Positions 35,165 through 44,311 of a DNA stretch of 64,000 bases are shown in pieces. The position numbers and the translations under genes are program-made. How positions within the stretch are numbered: position 1 is the stretch's first letter; the number at the start of each line of letters is the position of its first letter. Source of the DNA: Sulfurospirillum sp. (GTDB lineage: Bacteria > Campylobacterota > Campylobacteria > Campylobacterales > Sulfurospirillaceae); contig JACUTU010000002.1 of assembly GCA_014859685.1 (NCBI GenBank), forward strand, positions 186,001-250,000, read 5' to 3'. Below the pieces are notes generated by a model. The model was not told the DNA's origin. It did not search any database and saw nothing but the letters and a program-made list of their open reading frames with translations.

Positions 35165-36975
35165 GCTCTTTCCTCTCCTGGTGTTTGAAATACGCAAGCT
35201 CCTTCGCTAGCTTGTGAAACGAGTGAGCGGATTGGTGCGAAAAGTTCTGTGCCGCAGCCATATTTTTGTTGTTTATATGTGCCAATTTTTCTTACATGTA
35301 AGAGATTTTCTTCTACATGTAAGTGTACTTCTTTGTTGGTGAAATCAAGTGTAATATGATCCCCGTCTTGTATTTTTGCTATAACACCACCATTTGCAGC
35401 TTCTGGACTCATATGGATAGCACTCGGCACTTTTCCAGAGGCACCTGACATGCGTCCATCGGTGATAAGTCCTACTTTGTAGCCGAGATCTTGTAGTGTG
35501 CCTAAAGCTGGCAATAGCCCGTGCAATTCAGGCATACCATTTGCTTTTGGTCCTTGATAACGAACAACAGCTATGAAATCCTTGTGCAGTTCTCCGGCCT
35601 TAAACGCTTTTTGCAATGCTTCTTGTGAATCAAAAACAACAGCAGGCGCACTGATGTAGAGCTGTTCTTTTTTTAAGGCTGAACTTTTAACTATGCTTGT
35701 GCCGATATTTCCATGAAGAATTTGGATCCCACCTTGTTTATCAAAAGGTGTATCAATCGTGGAGATAACTTGTGTATCTTTTGAATAGATCTGCTCGTGA
35801 GAAAAAATAACATCCGTACCTTGCAAAATAGGTTCACAAGCAAACCGTTGCAAGCCAAAACCAACAACAGTTTGCACATCTTGATGTACCAATCGAGCCT
35901 GTAAAAGTTGTGCGATGATAACACCCATGCCACCTGCGTCACGAAAGTGATTTACATCTGCGCTACCATTTGGATAAAGTTTGCACAGCAATGGTGTGAC
36001 TGATGAAATTTGATCAAAATCTTCCCACTTTAAAATGATGCCAGCCATCTTTGCCATGGCGATGAGGTGGATCGTATGGTTGGTTGAACCTCCTGTTGCC
36101 ATAAGTCCGACGATAGCATTAACAAAACTTTTTTCATCGATTATTTTATACAGAGGCCATGGATCTTGAGCTTGTATGTTTTGAAGCAATGTGAGAGTTG
36201 CGTGTTTTGTGAGGGCGTCTCTAAAAGGAGTATTTGTATTGATAAAGGAGCTATTTGGCAGTTGCAACCCCATCATTTCTAAAAGCATTTGATTTGAATT
36301 TGCAGTACCATAAAATGTACATGTACCGCAACTATGATATGATTTTGTTTCTACTTCAAGTAAGGCAGTTTCGCTCACTTTGCCTTGTGCAAATTCTTGT
36401 CTTATTTTTGATTTTTCACTATTTGATATACCTGAGGGCATAGGTCCTGCTGGGATAAAGATCGTTGGAAGATGTCCAAAACTAAGTGCTCCCATGAGCA
36501 ATCCAGGGACAATTTTATCGCAAATTCCTAAATATATCGCTCCATCAAAAACATTATGCGACATCGCAATTGCAGTTCCCATGGCGATATTGTCTCTGCT
36601 AAAAAGACTCAGTTCCATCCCTTTTTGTGATTGTGTGACTCCATCACACATAGCAGGAACGCCTCCGGCAACTTGTGCTGTAGCTTTATGATCTTTGAGC
36701 GTTTGTTTGATGAGATCTGGATAAGTTTTATAAGGGGCGTGTGCAGAGAGCATATCATTGTAAGCCGAAACTATGGCGATATTTGGACTGTTTGTAAAAG
36801 CAAATGAATTTTTTTTCTCCGCATTCATAGAGGCTACACTGTGTGCTATATTGCCACATTTGAGTGTTTTTTTGCCATTTTGTGTAGCTTCTTGCATACG
36901 AGAAAGATATACGGTTCTACTTTGTTGTGATCTTTTGATGATCGCATCAGTGACTTGTTGGATTGTGGTATTCAT
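35161..36975 (-). CDS. edd: 6-phosphogluconate dehydratase
   Basis: The 604-residue IlvD/Edd-family enzyme contains [47 protein letters not shown], and [17 protein letters not shown] with cysteines for the [4Fe-4S] cluster; [14 protein letters not shown] lies near the C-terminus. It converts 6-phosphogluconate to KDPG, the defining step of the Entner-Doudoroff pathway, which is uncommon in Campylobacterota. Its ATG overlaps the pgl stop (ATGA) and its stop overlaps eda. Confidence 0.97.
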   Translation of the reverse strand: MNTTIQQVTDAIIKRSQQSRTVYLSRMQEATQNGKKTLKCGNIAHSVASMNAEKKNSFAFTNSPNIAIVSAYNDMLSAHAPYKTYPDLIKQTLKDHKATAQVAGGVPAMCDGVTQSQKGMELSLFSRDNIAMGTAIAMSHNVFDGAIYLGICDKIVPGLLMGALSFGHLPTIFIPAGPMPSGISNSEKSKIRQEFAQGKVSETALLEVETKSYHSCGTCTFYGTANSNQMLLEMMGLQLPNSSFINTNTPFRDALTKHATLTLLQNIQAQDPWPLYKIIDEKSFVNAIVGLMATGGSTNHTIHLIAMAKMAGIILKWEDFDQISSVTPLLCKLYPNGSADVNHFRDAGGMGVIIAQLLQARLVHQDVQTVVGFGLQRFACEPILQGTDVIFSHEQIYSKDTQVISTIDTPFDKQGGIQILHGNIGTSIVKSSALKKEQLYISAPAVVFDSQEALQKAFKAGELHKDFIAVVRYQGPKANGMPELHGLLPALGTLQDLGYKVGLITDGRMSGASGKVPSAIHMSPEAANGGVIAKIQDGDHITLDFTNKEVHLHVEENLLHVRKIGTYKQQKYGCGTELFAPIRSLVSQASEGACVFQTPGEERA

Positions 36976-37643
36976 ATCATATAAACCTTTATGTTTTTTA
37001 GAGTTTGGCGCAATACACTAAGGATTGGATATTTGTATATATCACCACTTGCAAGAGCATTTTCAAGCACCTCTTTTTTCTTTTTTCCCTCTACATGTAA
37101 GAAGATATACTGTGCGTTTAAAATCGTTTTGAGCCGCATGCTTATACGCTCATATGGAGTGTTTTGTGGTGTAATATGGATGTAAAAATCTGTACTTTGT
37201 AAGTTGTACGCTTCTGGTAGTTTTTCATGATTTGGAAAAAGCGATGCGGTGTGTCCATCGTCGCCCATACCCAAAATAAGCACATCAATATCTGTAATCT
37301 TTGGTGCATTTTTAAGCGATGATGGTATAGACATATCATCATAAAGCGGGATAAAAGTAGCACTTGCAGCTCGTTCTTGCAAGAGATATCGGCGTACAAG
37401 GTGTGCATTGCTGTCACTACTTTCGCTAGCAACACATCTCTCATCAACTAAAATGATAGTAACATTTTGCCATGCAATCGCACTTTTGGCTAGTTTTTGA
37501 AAAAGTTTGATAGGTGTTTTTCCACCAGAAACCGCCAAAGTGGCATGATCTTTCTGTTGCACGGCAAGATGCAATTTTTCAGTTATCTCATATGTAAGTG
37601 CTTCAAGGCAATTAACATCCATCTTCATGCCAGTTTCTTCCAT
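36972..37643 (-). CDS. pgl: 6-phosphogluconolactonase (DevB type)
   Basis: The protein has about 220 residues. LAVSGGKTPIKLF is the sugar-phosphate loop, IILVDERCV and LGMGDDGHTASLFP are typical of 6PGL/NagB-fold lactonases. It hydrolyses 6-phosphogluconolactone made by Zwf. The start is uncertain: ATGs at 37643, 37628 and 37622 are all within the end of zwf (overlap 32, 17 or 11 bp) and none has a strong Shine-Dalgarno; MKMDVNCLEAL (37628) looks the most natural N-terminus. The stop overlaps the edd start. Confidence 0.92.
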   Translation of the reverse strand: MEETGMKMDVNCLEALTYEITEKLHLAVQQKDHATLAVSGGKTPIKLFQKLAKSAIAWQNVTIILVDERCVASESSDSNAHLVRRYLLQERAASATFIPLYDDMSIPSSLKNAPKITDIDVLILGMGDDGHTASLFPNHEKLPEAYNLQSTDFYIHITPQNTPYERISMRLKTILNAQYIFLHVEGKKKKEVLENALASGDIYKYPILSVLRQTLKNIKVYMI

Positions 37644-39084
37644 CTTTTGCGATGAGACTTACAGCGGCACTTGGGCCATCCGTACCTGCTGGATATGTTT
37701 TCATGATACTTTGGTTTGCTTGCCAACCTTGAATGATAGCATCTGCCCACTTCCATGCTTCTTCAACTTCATCAAGTCGCATAAAAAGAGTTGGATTGTT
37801 TTTGATGATATCAAGCAAAAGTCGCTCATAAGCTTCATGCTTGATCACTTTTGTTGTGTCATGTGAGTTGAGTTCTAAATCAACCTCTTGCAGACGCATA
37901 TCTGAGCTAATGCCAGGGATTTTATTCATCATTTTGAGATTTATACTCTCATTTGGTTGCAAAGTAATGACGAGTTTGTTTTCACTCAAACATTTGCCCT
38001 CATGAGGAAAAATTGAATGGGGAACGGATTTAAAATGTATAACAATCTCTGAATTTTTTTCACGCATCCGCTTGCCACTGCGTATATAAAATGGTACTCC
38101 ATTCCATCTCCAATTGTCTATATCAACACGAATGGCCGCAAATGTTTCAGTAGTGCTTCCCTTTATTTCTTCACTATCAAGATATCCAGGTACTGCTTCG
38201 CCTTGTGAAAATCCTTTTGTGTATTGCGCGCGAACAGTTTTTTCCTCGATATCGCTTGGTGTCATCTTGCGGAATGAACGCAAAACTTTAACCTTTTCAT
38301 CGCGAACATTGTTAGCATCAAGCGAACAAGGCGGCTCCATAGCAACTAAACACAAGAGTTGGATTAGGTGGTTTTGGATCATATCACGCATGGCTCCGTA
38401 TTTGTCATAATACCCAGCCCTACCCTCTACGCCAACGCTTTCAGCGACAGTGATTTGTATGTGATCAACATCTCTTGAACCCCAAACGGGCATAAATATA
38501 CGGTTGGAAAATCGCAATGCCATGATGTTTTGTACGGTATCTTTTCCCAAATAATGATCAATGCGAAATATTTGTGATTCACTAAAGTATTGCAAAACTT
38601 CTTGATTGATTTTGCGTGAAGTATCCAAACTTCTACCTAAAGGCTTTTCGAGTACAACTCTGCTTTGTTCGGTGATGAGATCGCAAGTATGTAAATTTTG
38701 GGCTATAGAGCCAAAAAAATCAGAAGCAGTGGAGAGATAGTAGATTCGTTCACGATCTGTTTGCATATCAAGAAATATTTTCAGATTTGCATAGGAAGAT
38801 GGATCTTGAAAGTCAATATAAGCTATTTCTAATTGTTCTGAAAAATCTGCAAAAAAATCTGCATCAAAAATATCAGCACTGATAAATTCCTCTAATTTTG
38901 ATTGCATAAGTGCAATGTGTGTTTCTCGATTCATCGGGCGTCTAGAAATTGAGATAATGCGACTTTGCTTATCGATAAATCCAGCAAGTCGAAGGTTGTA
39001 AAGGGCGGGCATCAATTTTCTAAAAGCCAAATCCCCGTGTCCGCCGAAGATTACTATGTCAGTTCTGTGGGAACTTGTTTCCAT
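37612..39084 (-). CDS. zwf: Glucose-6-phosphate 1-dehydrogenase
   Basis: The 490-residue enzyme contains the NADP-binding loop IFGGHGDLAFRKLMP (GGHGDLA in place of the more common GASGDLA), the active-site RIDHYLGKDTVQN with its catalytic His region, and FYIRSGKRM. It oxidises glucose 6-phosphate to the lactone and makes NAD(P)H. It is the first gene of a six-gene minus-strand operon, zwf-pgl-edd-eda-pgm-pgi, all overlapping or within 10 bp. It is transcribed divergently from the ChePep-like gene across a ~200-bp region. Confidence 0.97.
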   Translation of the reverse strand: METSSHRTDIVIFGGHGDLAFRKLMPALYNLRLAGFIDKQSRIISISRRPMNRETHIALMQSKLEEFISADIFDADFFADFSEQLEIAYIDFQDPSSYANLKIFLDMQTDRERIYYLSTASDFFGSIAQNLHTCDLITEQSRVVLEKPLGRSLDTSRKINQEVLQYFSESQIFRIDHYLGKDTVQNIMALRFSNRIFMPVWGSRDVDHIQITVAESVGVEGRAGYYDKYGAMRDMIQNHLIQLLCLVAMEPPCSLDANNVRDEKVKVLRSFRKMTPSDIEEKTVRAQYTKGFSQGEAVPGYLDSEEIKGSTTETFAAIRVDIDNWRWNGVPFYIRSGKRMREKNSEIVIHFKSVPHSIFPHEGKCLSENKLVITLQPNESINLKMMNKIPGISSDMRLQEVDLELNSHDTTKVIKHEAYERLLLDIIKNNPTLFMRLDEVEEAWKWADAIIQGWQANQSIMKTYPAGTDGPSAAVSLIAKDGRNWHEDGC

Positions 39085-39243
39085 ATTTTTGCTCTTTTTT
39101 TTTCGGTATATGTTGCTTTTTTAAAAAGTAACTAAATTATATTAGCATTTCTAAGCTTGTTTTTTGTATATATCTTGTGTAGTTTTTCGGACAAATGTAT
39201 TTATCTGCAATTTTTTGTAAGAAAATTTTTGAGATAGTTTTGG

Positions 39244-39249
39244 TACAAT
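39244..39249 (+). promoter_or_regulatory. Probable promoter of the ChePep-like gene
   Basis: TACAAT at 39244-39249 is preceded by TTTTGG, in the same style as the TACAAT box before glgP. It lies 40 bases before the ATG, with GAGGGG as ribosome site. The divergent zwf promoter must lie in the AT-rich stretch 39085-39200, but no single box stands out. Confidence 0.45.
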
Positions 39250-39288
39250 GTTTTGCAACAAGAAGTTCATTTATCGAGGGGTTATTAT

Positions 39289-40683
39289 ATGCGTATTCTT
39301 CTTATCAACACCAATCCAGCTGTTTCAAGGCTTGCAAAACTAAGTATCGAGAAGTTAGGCTATAACTTTGATGAAGTCGGTAGTTTTGAAGAGGTTTTAT
39401 TGGCTGATTATGATATTATTTTTATAGATAGTGATTGTTTTGATGATGAAAAATCAAGCTCACTCAAGGAAAGCAACATTACAAATAACATCGTGTATCT
39501 TGCAAAAAGAGGCGATGAGCAACCGTCTAGTGTTGATTTTATGCTTGCAAAACCTTTTTTGCCGACAGACTTTATGGAACTTGTCGAAAAGATAGGCACA
39601 CAAAAAAGCACACACGACTCTGAAAATTACGATGCAACAGACTCTTTAGAAGATTTAGAGACGCCACAAATACAAGAGTTTGAGCCAGAAGAAGAAATCG
39701 GTTTAGATTTAGAAGAGTTTGGCACACAAGAAGACTCAGAAGATTTGCAAGCTCATTCCAAAGAGGGTTTAGAACTCGATGATTTAGGAATTGATGATGT
39801 GATTATTTCACAAAGTGAATTTGAAAATGCACATTCCTTAAATGAAGAAGATGATTTGTTGCCAGCACATGTGTTAGATAGCGACGAGATAGATGAGGTC
39901 AAACATCTTTTGGATTTTGAAGATGTAGACGAGCAAGAGTTGCAAGAAGATACAAAAGAGACAGAAAAGATAGAAGAAATTGATTTTAAACTTGAAGATG
40001 ATGTTCAAGATGAGAATTTAGAAGATGAACAATTGGATCTTTCCTTGGTAAATCTCCATTTGGATGAGCAGCAAGATGCACAAGATTTGGATATTGATGA
40101 TTTGGAATTTCAAGAGGACGCAGAAGATGAGGATGAAGCCTTACATGTAGAGGATGAATACAAAATAGATGCGTTAGATACTATGGTTGATATTTCTAAG
40201 GAAGAAGAGTTGGATGATGATGCACCTCTACATGTAGATACGCCCAATGAGGAAGAGAAGGAAGAAGAGACAACATTTGATGCGTTTGAAGAGCAATTTA
40301 ATGCGATAGAAGTTTCTGATGAAGATAAGGCTTTGCTAGAAGAAGATGTAGCGGAAGAATTATTTGAAACGCCTCTTGAAATCCAAGAAGATTTTTCCGA
40401 TGCGTCTTTGGAAAATTTAGAAACCACACTTGAGAATTTTACGCAAGCAAACGAGCAGCCTGCGAGTGAAATTGCAAGTCTTGATGATTTGAAAGAAGAT
40501 GATATCTTGAAGGCTTTTGGGTTGCAAGGACAAGATACGCTAGCAAAACCACAAGACGATATCGGCGCTGATTTACAGGAAATTATCTCACAAAGCGTTT
40601 CGCACGGTCTGCAAGAAAGCAAATACAAAGATGCGCTCAAGGGTATGAAACTCAATATCTCCATCACATTTGACGAGTTATAG
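39289..40683 (+). CDS. ChePep-like acidic chemotaxis/polar protein
   Basis: The 464-residue product begins with a response-regulator-like receiver fold (MRILLINTNPAVSRLAK; FIDSDC with a phospho-acceptor-like Asp; MLAKPF with the conserved Lys; residues 1-100). About 320 residues of highly acidic, probably disordered sequence follow, rich in Glu and Asp. The C-terminal ~40 residues (LQEIISQSVSHGLQESKYKDAL) look structured. In H. pylori the poly-E-rich protein HP0322 (ChePep), a flagellar-pole chemotaxis regulator, has the same plan and the same neighbours gmk, tatA and argS. The identification rests on architecture and synteny. The start at 39289 follows GAGGGG; an upstream TTG at 39253 is rejected. 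Confidence 0.72.
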   Translation: MRILLINTNPAVSRLAKLSIEKLGYNFDEVGSFEEVLLADYDIIFIDSDCFDDEKSSSLKESNITNNIVYLAKRGDEQPSSVDFMLAKPFLPTDFMELVEKIGTQKSTHDSENYDATDSLEDLETPQIQEFEPEEEIGLDLEEFGTQEDSEDLQAHSKEGLELDDLGIDDVIISQSEFENAHSLNEEDDLLPAHVLDSDEIDEVKHLLDFEDVDEQELQEDTKETEKIEEIDFKLEDDVQDENLEDEQLDLSLVNLHLDEQQDAQDLDIDDLEFQEDAEDEDEALHVEDEYKIDALDTMVDISKEEELDDDAPLHVDTPNEEEKEEETTFDAFEEQFNAIEVSDEDKALLEEDVAEELFETPLEIQEDFSDASLENLETTLENFTQANEQPASEIASLDDLKEDDILKAFGLQGQDTLAKPQDDIGADLQEIISQSVSHGLQESKYKDALKGMKLNISITFDEL

Positions 40684-40685
40684 AA

Positions 40686-41303
40686 GTGCGAGGCAATATT
40701 CTTATTATTTCAGGGCCAAGCGGTTCTGGAAAAAGTTCGTTAATGCAAAAAGTATTGCTCGAGATTGAGGATGTGTATTTTTCCATCTCAACCACCACAA
40801 GATCCATTCGAGAGGGTGAGATTGATGGTGTGAATTATCATTTTACTTCAAAAGAAGAGTTTGAAGCCGATATCGACAATGGTTTATTTTTAGAATGGGC
40901 AAAAGTGCATGAGAATTATTATGGAACTTCGCTCAAACCTATACTAAAAGCTTTGCATGCTGGAAAAATTGTTGTGTGCGACATAGATGTGCAAGGACAT
41001 AAAATCGCAAGAGAAAAGTTCGGCAATATCATCACTTCAGTTTTTTTAACAACACAAAATCAAGAAATTTTACGCCAAAGATTGACTATGCGAGGAACAG
41101 ATTCTTTAGAAACTATAGACAAACGGATCTCAAATGCCGTTTCTGAAATGACAAGAATTCGTGAGTATGATTATCTGATCATCAATGATAATTTTGAACA
41201 AACCCTCACTGAACTTCTATCTATTGCGCAATCTTCAAGGCATAAAGTAAGTGCTATTGATACGGAAAATTTTATCGCTTCATGGGCAAGCGAAGAGGTG
41301 TGA
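40686..41303 (+). CDS. gmk: Guanylate kinase
   Basis: The 205-residue enzyme starts (GTG 40686) MRGNILIISGPSGSGKSSLMQKV with the P-loop, followed by STTTRSIREGEIDGVNYHF and EWAKVHENYYGT, the GMP-binding and guanylate-kinase signature regions. It phosphorylates GMP to GDP. It begins two bases after the ChePep-like stop, so the two are co-transcribed. Confidence 0.96.
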   Translation: MRGNILIISGPSGSGKSSLMQKVLLEIEDVYFSISTTTRSIREGEIDGVNYHFTSKEEFEADIDNGLFLEWAKVHENYYGTSLKPILKALHAGKIVVCDIDVQGHKIAREKFGNIITSVFLTTQNQEILRQRLTMRGTDSLETIDKRISNAVSEMTRIREYDYLIINDNFEQTLTELLSIAQSSRHKVSAIDTENFIASWASEEV

Positions 41304-41335
41304 GGACTTAAAGAGTTTCAAAAGAACTCAGATGG

Positions 41336-41341
41336 TATAAT
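41336..41341 (+). promoter_or_regulatory. Probable promoter of tatA
   Basis: TATAAT at 41336-41341 in the 71-bp gap between gmk and tatA is followed by AAAGGAG and the ATG at 41375. It would allow tatA-argS to be expressed separately from gmk. Confidence 0.5.
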
Positions 41342-41374
41342 GCTTCATTTTTAGATGAGATTAAAGGAGAATTT

Positions 41375-41599
41375 ATGGGTCCAAGTGTTCAGCAGTTATT
41401 GATTGTTTTAGTTATCGTCGTGCTACTTTTTGGAGCAAAAAAGATTCCAGAACTTGCAAAAGGTTTAGGAAAAGGCATCAAGAGCTTTAAAAGTGAAATG
41501 AGTGAAGAAGAAGCAAAAAGTGAAGAATCTGAAAAAATAGAAAAAAAAGATGAAAAAAAAGATGCAGCTGAAATTATAGAAGAAACTAAAAAAGTATAA
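41375..41599 (+). CDS. tatA: Sec-independent protein translocase TatA
   Basis: The 74-residue protein has one N-terminal membrane helix ([32 protein letters not shown]) with the FG hinge and the following amphipathic helix, then a charged tail rich in Glu and Lys. TatA oligomers form the twin-arginine export pore. It sits between gmk and argS, as in H. pylori. Good AAAGGAG before the ATG. Confidence 0.95.
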   Translation: MGPSVQQLLIVLVIVVLLFGAKKIPELAKGLGKGIKSFKSEMSEEEAKSEESEKIEKKDEKKDAAEIIEETKKV

Positions 41600-41608
41600 G
41601 GCATAGAA

Positions 41609-43195
41609 TTGAAAAAATGTGTCACAAATGCTTTATATGATGTGCTTAAAAAAGACTTTGTTCTCGAAAAACCAAAAGATCTCTCTTTCGGGCATTATGC
41701 AACGCCATTAGCTTTTTCACTTGCAAAAGAGCTACGAAAATCTCCCCAAATCATCGCACAAGATCTGTGCCAACAATTCCAAAAAAATCCAATGTTTTGT
41801 GAAGTATCTGCAATCAGTGGGTATATAAATTTCAAACTGAGTGAAGCTTTTTTGGATGAAAGAGCTACATGGGCAATCGCACATGAAGAGCTGTTTGCTA
41901 GGGCAGATTATAGCGAAAAGATACTCTTAGAATTTGTGAGCGCAAATCCTACTGGACCTTTGCATATAGGACATGCAAGAGGTGCTATCATCGGTGATGC
42001 TCTTTATCGCATCGGCAAACATCTGGGTTATGACATCAAAACCGAATACTATGTCAATGATGCTGGAAACCAGATTTATCTCCTTGGACTTTCTTTGTAT
42101 CTTGCTGGAAAAGAGCAGATATTGCACCAAAGTGTACAATGGCCACAAGAGTTTTACAGGGGTGAATATATCATCGATTTGGCGCATGAGGCTTCAAACG
42201 AACTAGGCTTAGAAATCTTTAATGATGAGGCAAATATAGAAAAACTCTCTAACTGGGGTAAAGATAAGATGTTGCAGCTTATTCGTAGTAACCTTGCTGG
42301 AGTTGGCATAGAATTTGATAATTTTGTCAGTGAAAAATCATTGTACGATAAATGGGACAGCAGTTTTGAAAAGCTACAAAAATCCCAAAAAACATACACG
42401 CAAGAGGGCAAAACATGGATCCGCTCAAGCGATCTTGGTGATGAAAAAGATAGAGTTGTTATAAGGGATGATGGACGACCTACCTATCTAGCTGGCGATA
42501 TCATTTATCATGATGATAAATTTCAACGAGGATTTGATCGTTACATCAATATTTGGGGCGCTGATCATCACGGTTACATCGCAAGAGTAAAGGCCGCTAT
42601 TCATTTTTTAGGATTTGATGAGAGCCGTCTTGAAGTAATTCTAGCACAGATGGTTTCACTTCTCAAAGGTGGAGAGCCTTACAAGATGAGCAAACGAGCT
42701 GGTAATTTTATCTTAATGAGTGATGTTGTAGCAGAAGTAGGCAGCGATGCACTTCGTTTTGTGTTTTTGAGTAAAAAAAGTGATACGCAATTGGAATTTG
42801 ATGTGGATATGTTTGCACAAGAAGATAGTTCAAATCCGATATTTTACATCAATTACGCCCACGCTAGAATCAATCAAGTGTTTGCAAAAAGTGGTAAAGA
42901 CAGCAATGCGATTGTGGGCATAAAACTTGAAAATTTAAGTGAAGATGCTACCAATTTACTCTACAGCGCACTTTTATTGCCAGAAGTTTTAGAAGAAGCC
43001 TTCCATCAAAGACAAGTACAAAAACTTCCAGAGTATCTCAAAAATCTCGCAGCTGCATTCCATAAATTTTACAACGAAAACAGAGTAATCGGCGAGAAAA
43101 ACGAAGACAAATACCTAAAAATATTCGCCACAGTAGCCCTCAGCCTAAGAGTAGGCCTAAGCCTAATAGGAATAAAAGCCAAAAACAAAATGTGA
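41609..43195 (+). CDS. argS: Arginyl-tRNA synthetase
   Basis: The 528-residue class Ia synthetase has an N-terminal Add-1 domain, VSANPTGPLHIGHARGA (HIGH), GADHHGYIARVKAA, YKMSKRAGNFI (KMSKS-like) and a C-terminal anticodon-binding domain ending FHKFYNENRVIGE...LRVGLSLIGIKA. The start is TTG 41609 with AAGG 7 bases upstream; no in-frame ATG is close. The stop at 43195 is followed almost at once by the 70-bp tandem repeat. Confidence 0.96.
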   Translation: MKKCVTNALYDVLKKDFVLEKPKDLSFGHYATPLAFSLAKELRKSPQIIAQDLCQQFQKNPMFCEVSAISGYINFKLSEAFLDERATWAIAHEELFARADYSEKILLEFVSANPTGPLHIGHARGAIIGDALYRIGKHLGYDIKTEYYVNDAGNQIYLLGLSLYLAGKEQILHQSVQWPQEFYRGEYIIDLAHEASNELGLEIFNDEANIEKLSNWGKDKMLQLIRSNLAGVGIEFDNFVSEKSLYDKWDSSFEKLQKSQKTYTQEGKTWIRSSDLGDEKDRVVIRDDGRPTYLAGDIIYHDDKFQRGFDRYINIWGADHHGYIARVKAAIHFLGFDESRLEVILAQMVSLLKGGEPYKMSKRAGNFILMSDVVAEVGSDALRFVFLSKKSDTQLEFDVDMFAQEDSSNPIFYINYAHARINQVFAKSGKDSNAIVGIKLENLSEDATNLLYSALLLPEVLEEAFHQRQVQKLPEYLKNLAAAFHKFYNENRVIGEKNEDKYLKIFATVALSLRVGLSLIGIKAKNKM

Positions 43196-43198
43196 GAA

Positions 43199-43351
43199 CC
43201 GTTAAGCAAATGACACCTGCGTGTCATTTGTAGGTTCGAAACCAAAGCGTTATGCGAGGAACGAGCATCCGCGAAGGAAACCCGTTAAGCAAATGACACC
43301 TGCGTGTCATTTGTAGGTTCGAAACCGAAGCGTTATGCGAGGAACGAGCAT
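43199..43351. repeat. Two tandem 70-bp repeats with strong hairpins between argS and nadD
   Basis: Units at 43199-43268 and 43282-43351 differ at one base (ACCAAAG against ACCGAAG) and are separated by 13 bp. Each contains a 9-bp perfect hairpin (AAATGACAC, loop CTGC), the short palindrome GGTTCGAAACC and a third weak hairpin. The second unit ends directly at the stop codon of the minus-strand nadD gene. The hairpins lie between convergent genes and probably serve as a bidirectional terminator that has been duplicated. Confidence 0.9.
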
Positions 43352-44233
43352 TTATTCTGTCGGCATTGCCTTTCTCATTTCTTCATCGCGGTGTGCTAAA
43401 AAATCTTCCAAATTGTATCGTGAGCGATAAGCTGGAGTCATAAGGTGAATCAAGATATCACCCATATCAACCACAACCCATTCTCCCTCAGCATCAATGC
43501 CAAGAAAATTTTCTCCTTGTTCTTTTAATTGTGTTTTAAGATGATCTAACAAAGCAAAACCATGTTTGTCGCCCAAAGTTGTAGCAAGTACAACTTGTTC
43601 AACAAAATAATCTTTTTTGCTCATATCAAAAACTTGGATATTTTCCGCTTTTTTCTCATCAAGAATTGCAACAATTCTTCCTATTCTCTCTTCCATTTTT
43701 TTCCTTGCATAGTGCATTTTTATTTCATTTTCGATATTTTTTGGTATGAACGCTATGTTCATATTTTCTCGAAGTTTTGAGGAACTGATAGTAGCATTTA
43801 TAGACAATTTTTTCAAGTTTTTTGGTATATCTATGTTATCTCTTGAGGCAATTACAAAAATAACTCGCTCTTTTAGTGCTTCATATCTATACCAACTGCT
43901 TACATGTAAGAAATTATCAGCTCCCATGATGAGATAAATCTTATCTAAATCATAGATACTATCAAGATACTCAATCGTTTCCATGGTCGGCACTTTTTTA
44001 TTTTGTAAAATTTCATAATCCAAAATCTCAACATTTTTATAAGGCTTAAAAATAACATGTAGCCATTCAAAACGAGTTTGTGCATCAGCATAAGATTTTG
44101 TTTTAAAAGGATTGAGATAGGTCGGAACTATAAAAATTTTCTCGACCTCAAGTGTTTTTATAGCCTCTTTTATTATTTTTACATGCCCTACATGTGGAGG
44201 ATCAAAAGAGCCTCCAAAAACAGCTATATCCAA
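43352..44233 (-). CDS. nadD: NadD-RsfS fusion: nicotinate-nucleotide adenylyltransferase plus ribosome silencing factor
   Basis: The 293-residue single frame has two domains. Residues 1-178 are NadD (VFGGSFDPPHVGHV nucleotidyltransferase motif; MGADNF; ISSSKLRE). Residues 180-293 are RsfS/Iojap (MEERIGRIVAILDEKKAENI; EWVVVDMGDILIHLM). NadD makes nicotinate adenine dinucleotide for NAD synthesis; RsfS binds L14 and blocks subunit joining in starvation. In C. jejuni the two are neighbouring separate genes beside gapA. An internal ATG at 43696 preceded by AAGGA (6-7 bases) could also give a free RsfS of 114 residues. Divergent from gapA. Confidence 0.9.
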   Translation of the reverse strand: MDIAVFGGSFDPPHVGHVKIIKEAIKTLEVEKIFIVPTYLNPFKTKSYADAQTRFEWLHVIFKPYKNVEILDYEILQNKKVPTMETIEYLDSIYDLDKIYLIMGADNFLHVSSWYRYEALKERVIFVIASRDNIDIPKNLKKLSINATISSSKLRENMNIAFIPKNIENEIKMHYARKKMEERIGRIVAILDEKKAENIQVFDMSKKDYFVEQVVLATTLGDKHGFALLDHLKTQLKEQGENFLGIDAEGEWVVVDMGDILIHLMTPAYRSRYNLEDFLAHRDEEMRKAMPTE

Positions 44234-44271
44234 GATTTCAGCCTTTAAACTTTTTTATACTTCATTTTTGC

Positions 44272-44277
44272 TAGAAT
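44272..44277 (+). promoter_or_regulatory. Probable promoter of gapA
   Basis: TAGAAT at 44272-44277 follows TTTTGC in the 78-bp gap between the divergent nadD-rsfS and gapA genes. AAGGAAAG precedes the gapA ATG. Confidence 0.45.
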
Positions 44278-44311
44278 GTTTCAAAAATGTATTATAGCGA
44301 AAGGAAAGTTT

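Noticed and set aside
40110-40667. Long open frame on the minus strand inside the ChePep-like gene
   Set aside because: It is serine-rich only because the sense strand codes for runs of Glu and Asp; it has no ribosome site and is a shadow.
43199-43351. GGTTCGAAACC in the tandem repeat considered as a tRNA remnant
   Set aside because: No acceptor, D-arm or anticodon arm can be built around it; the palindrome alone explains the resemblance.
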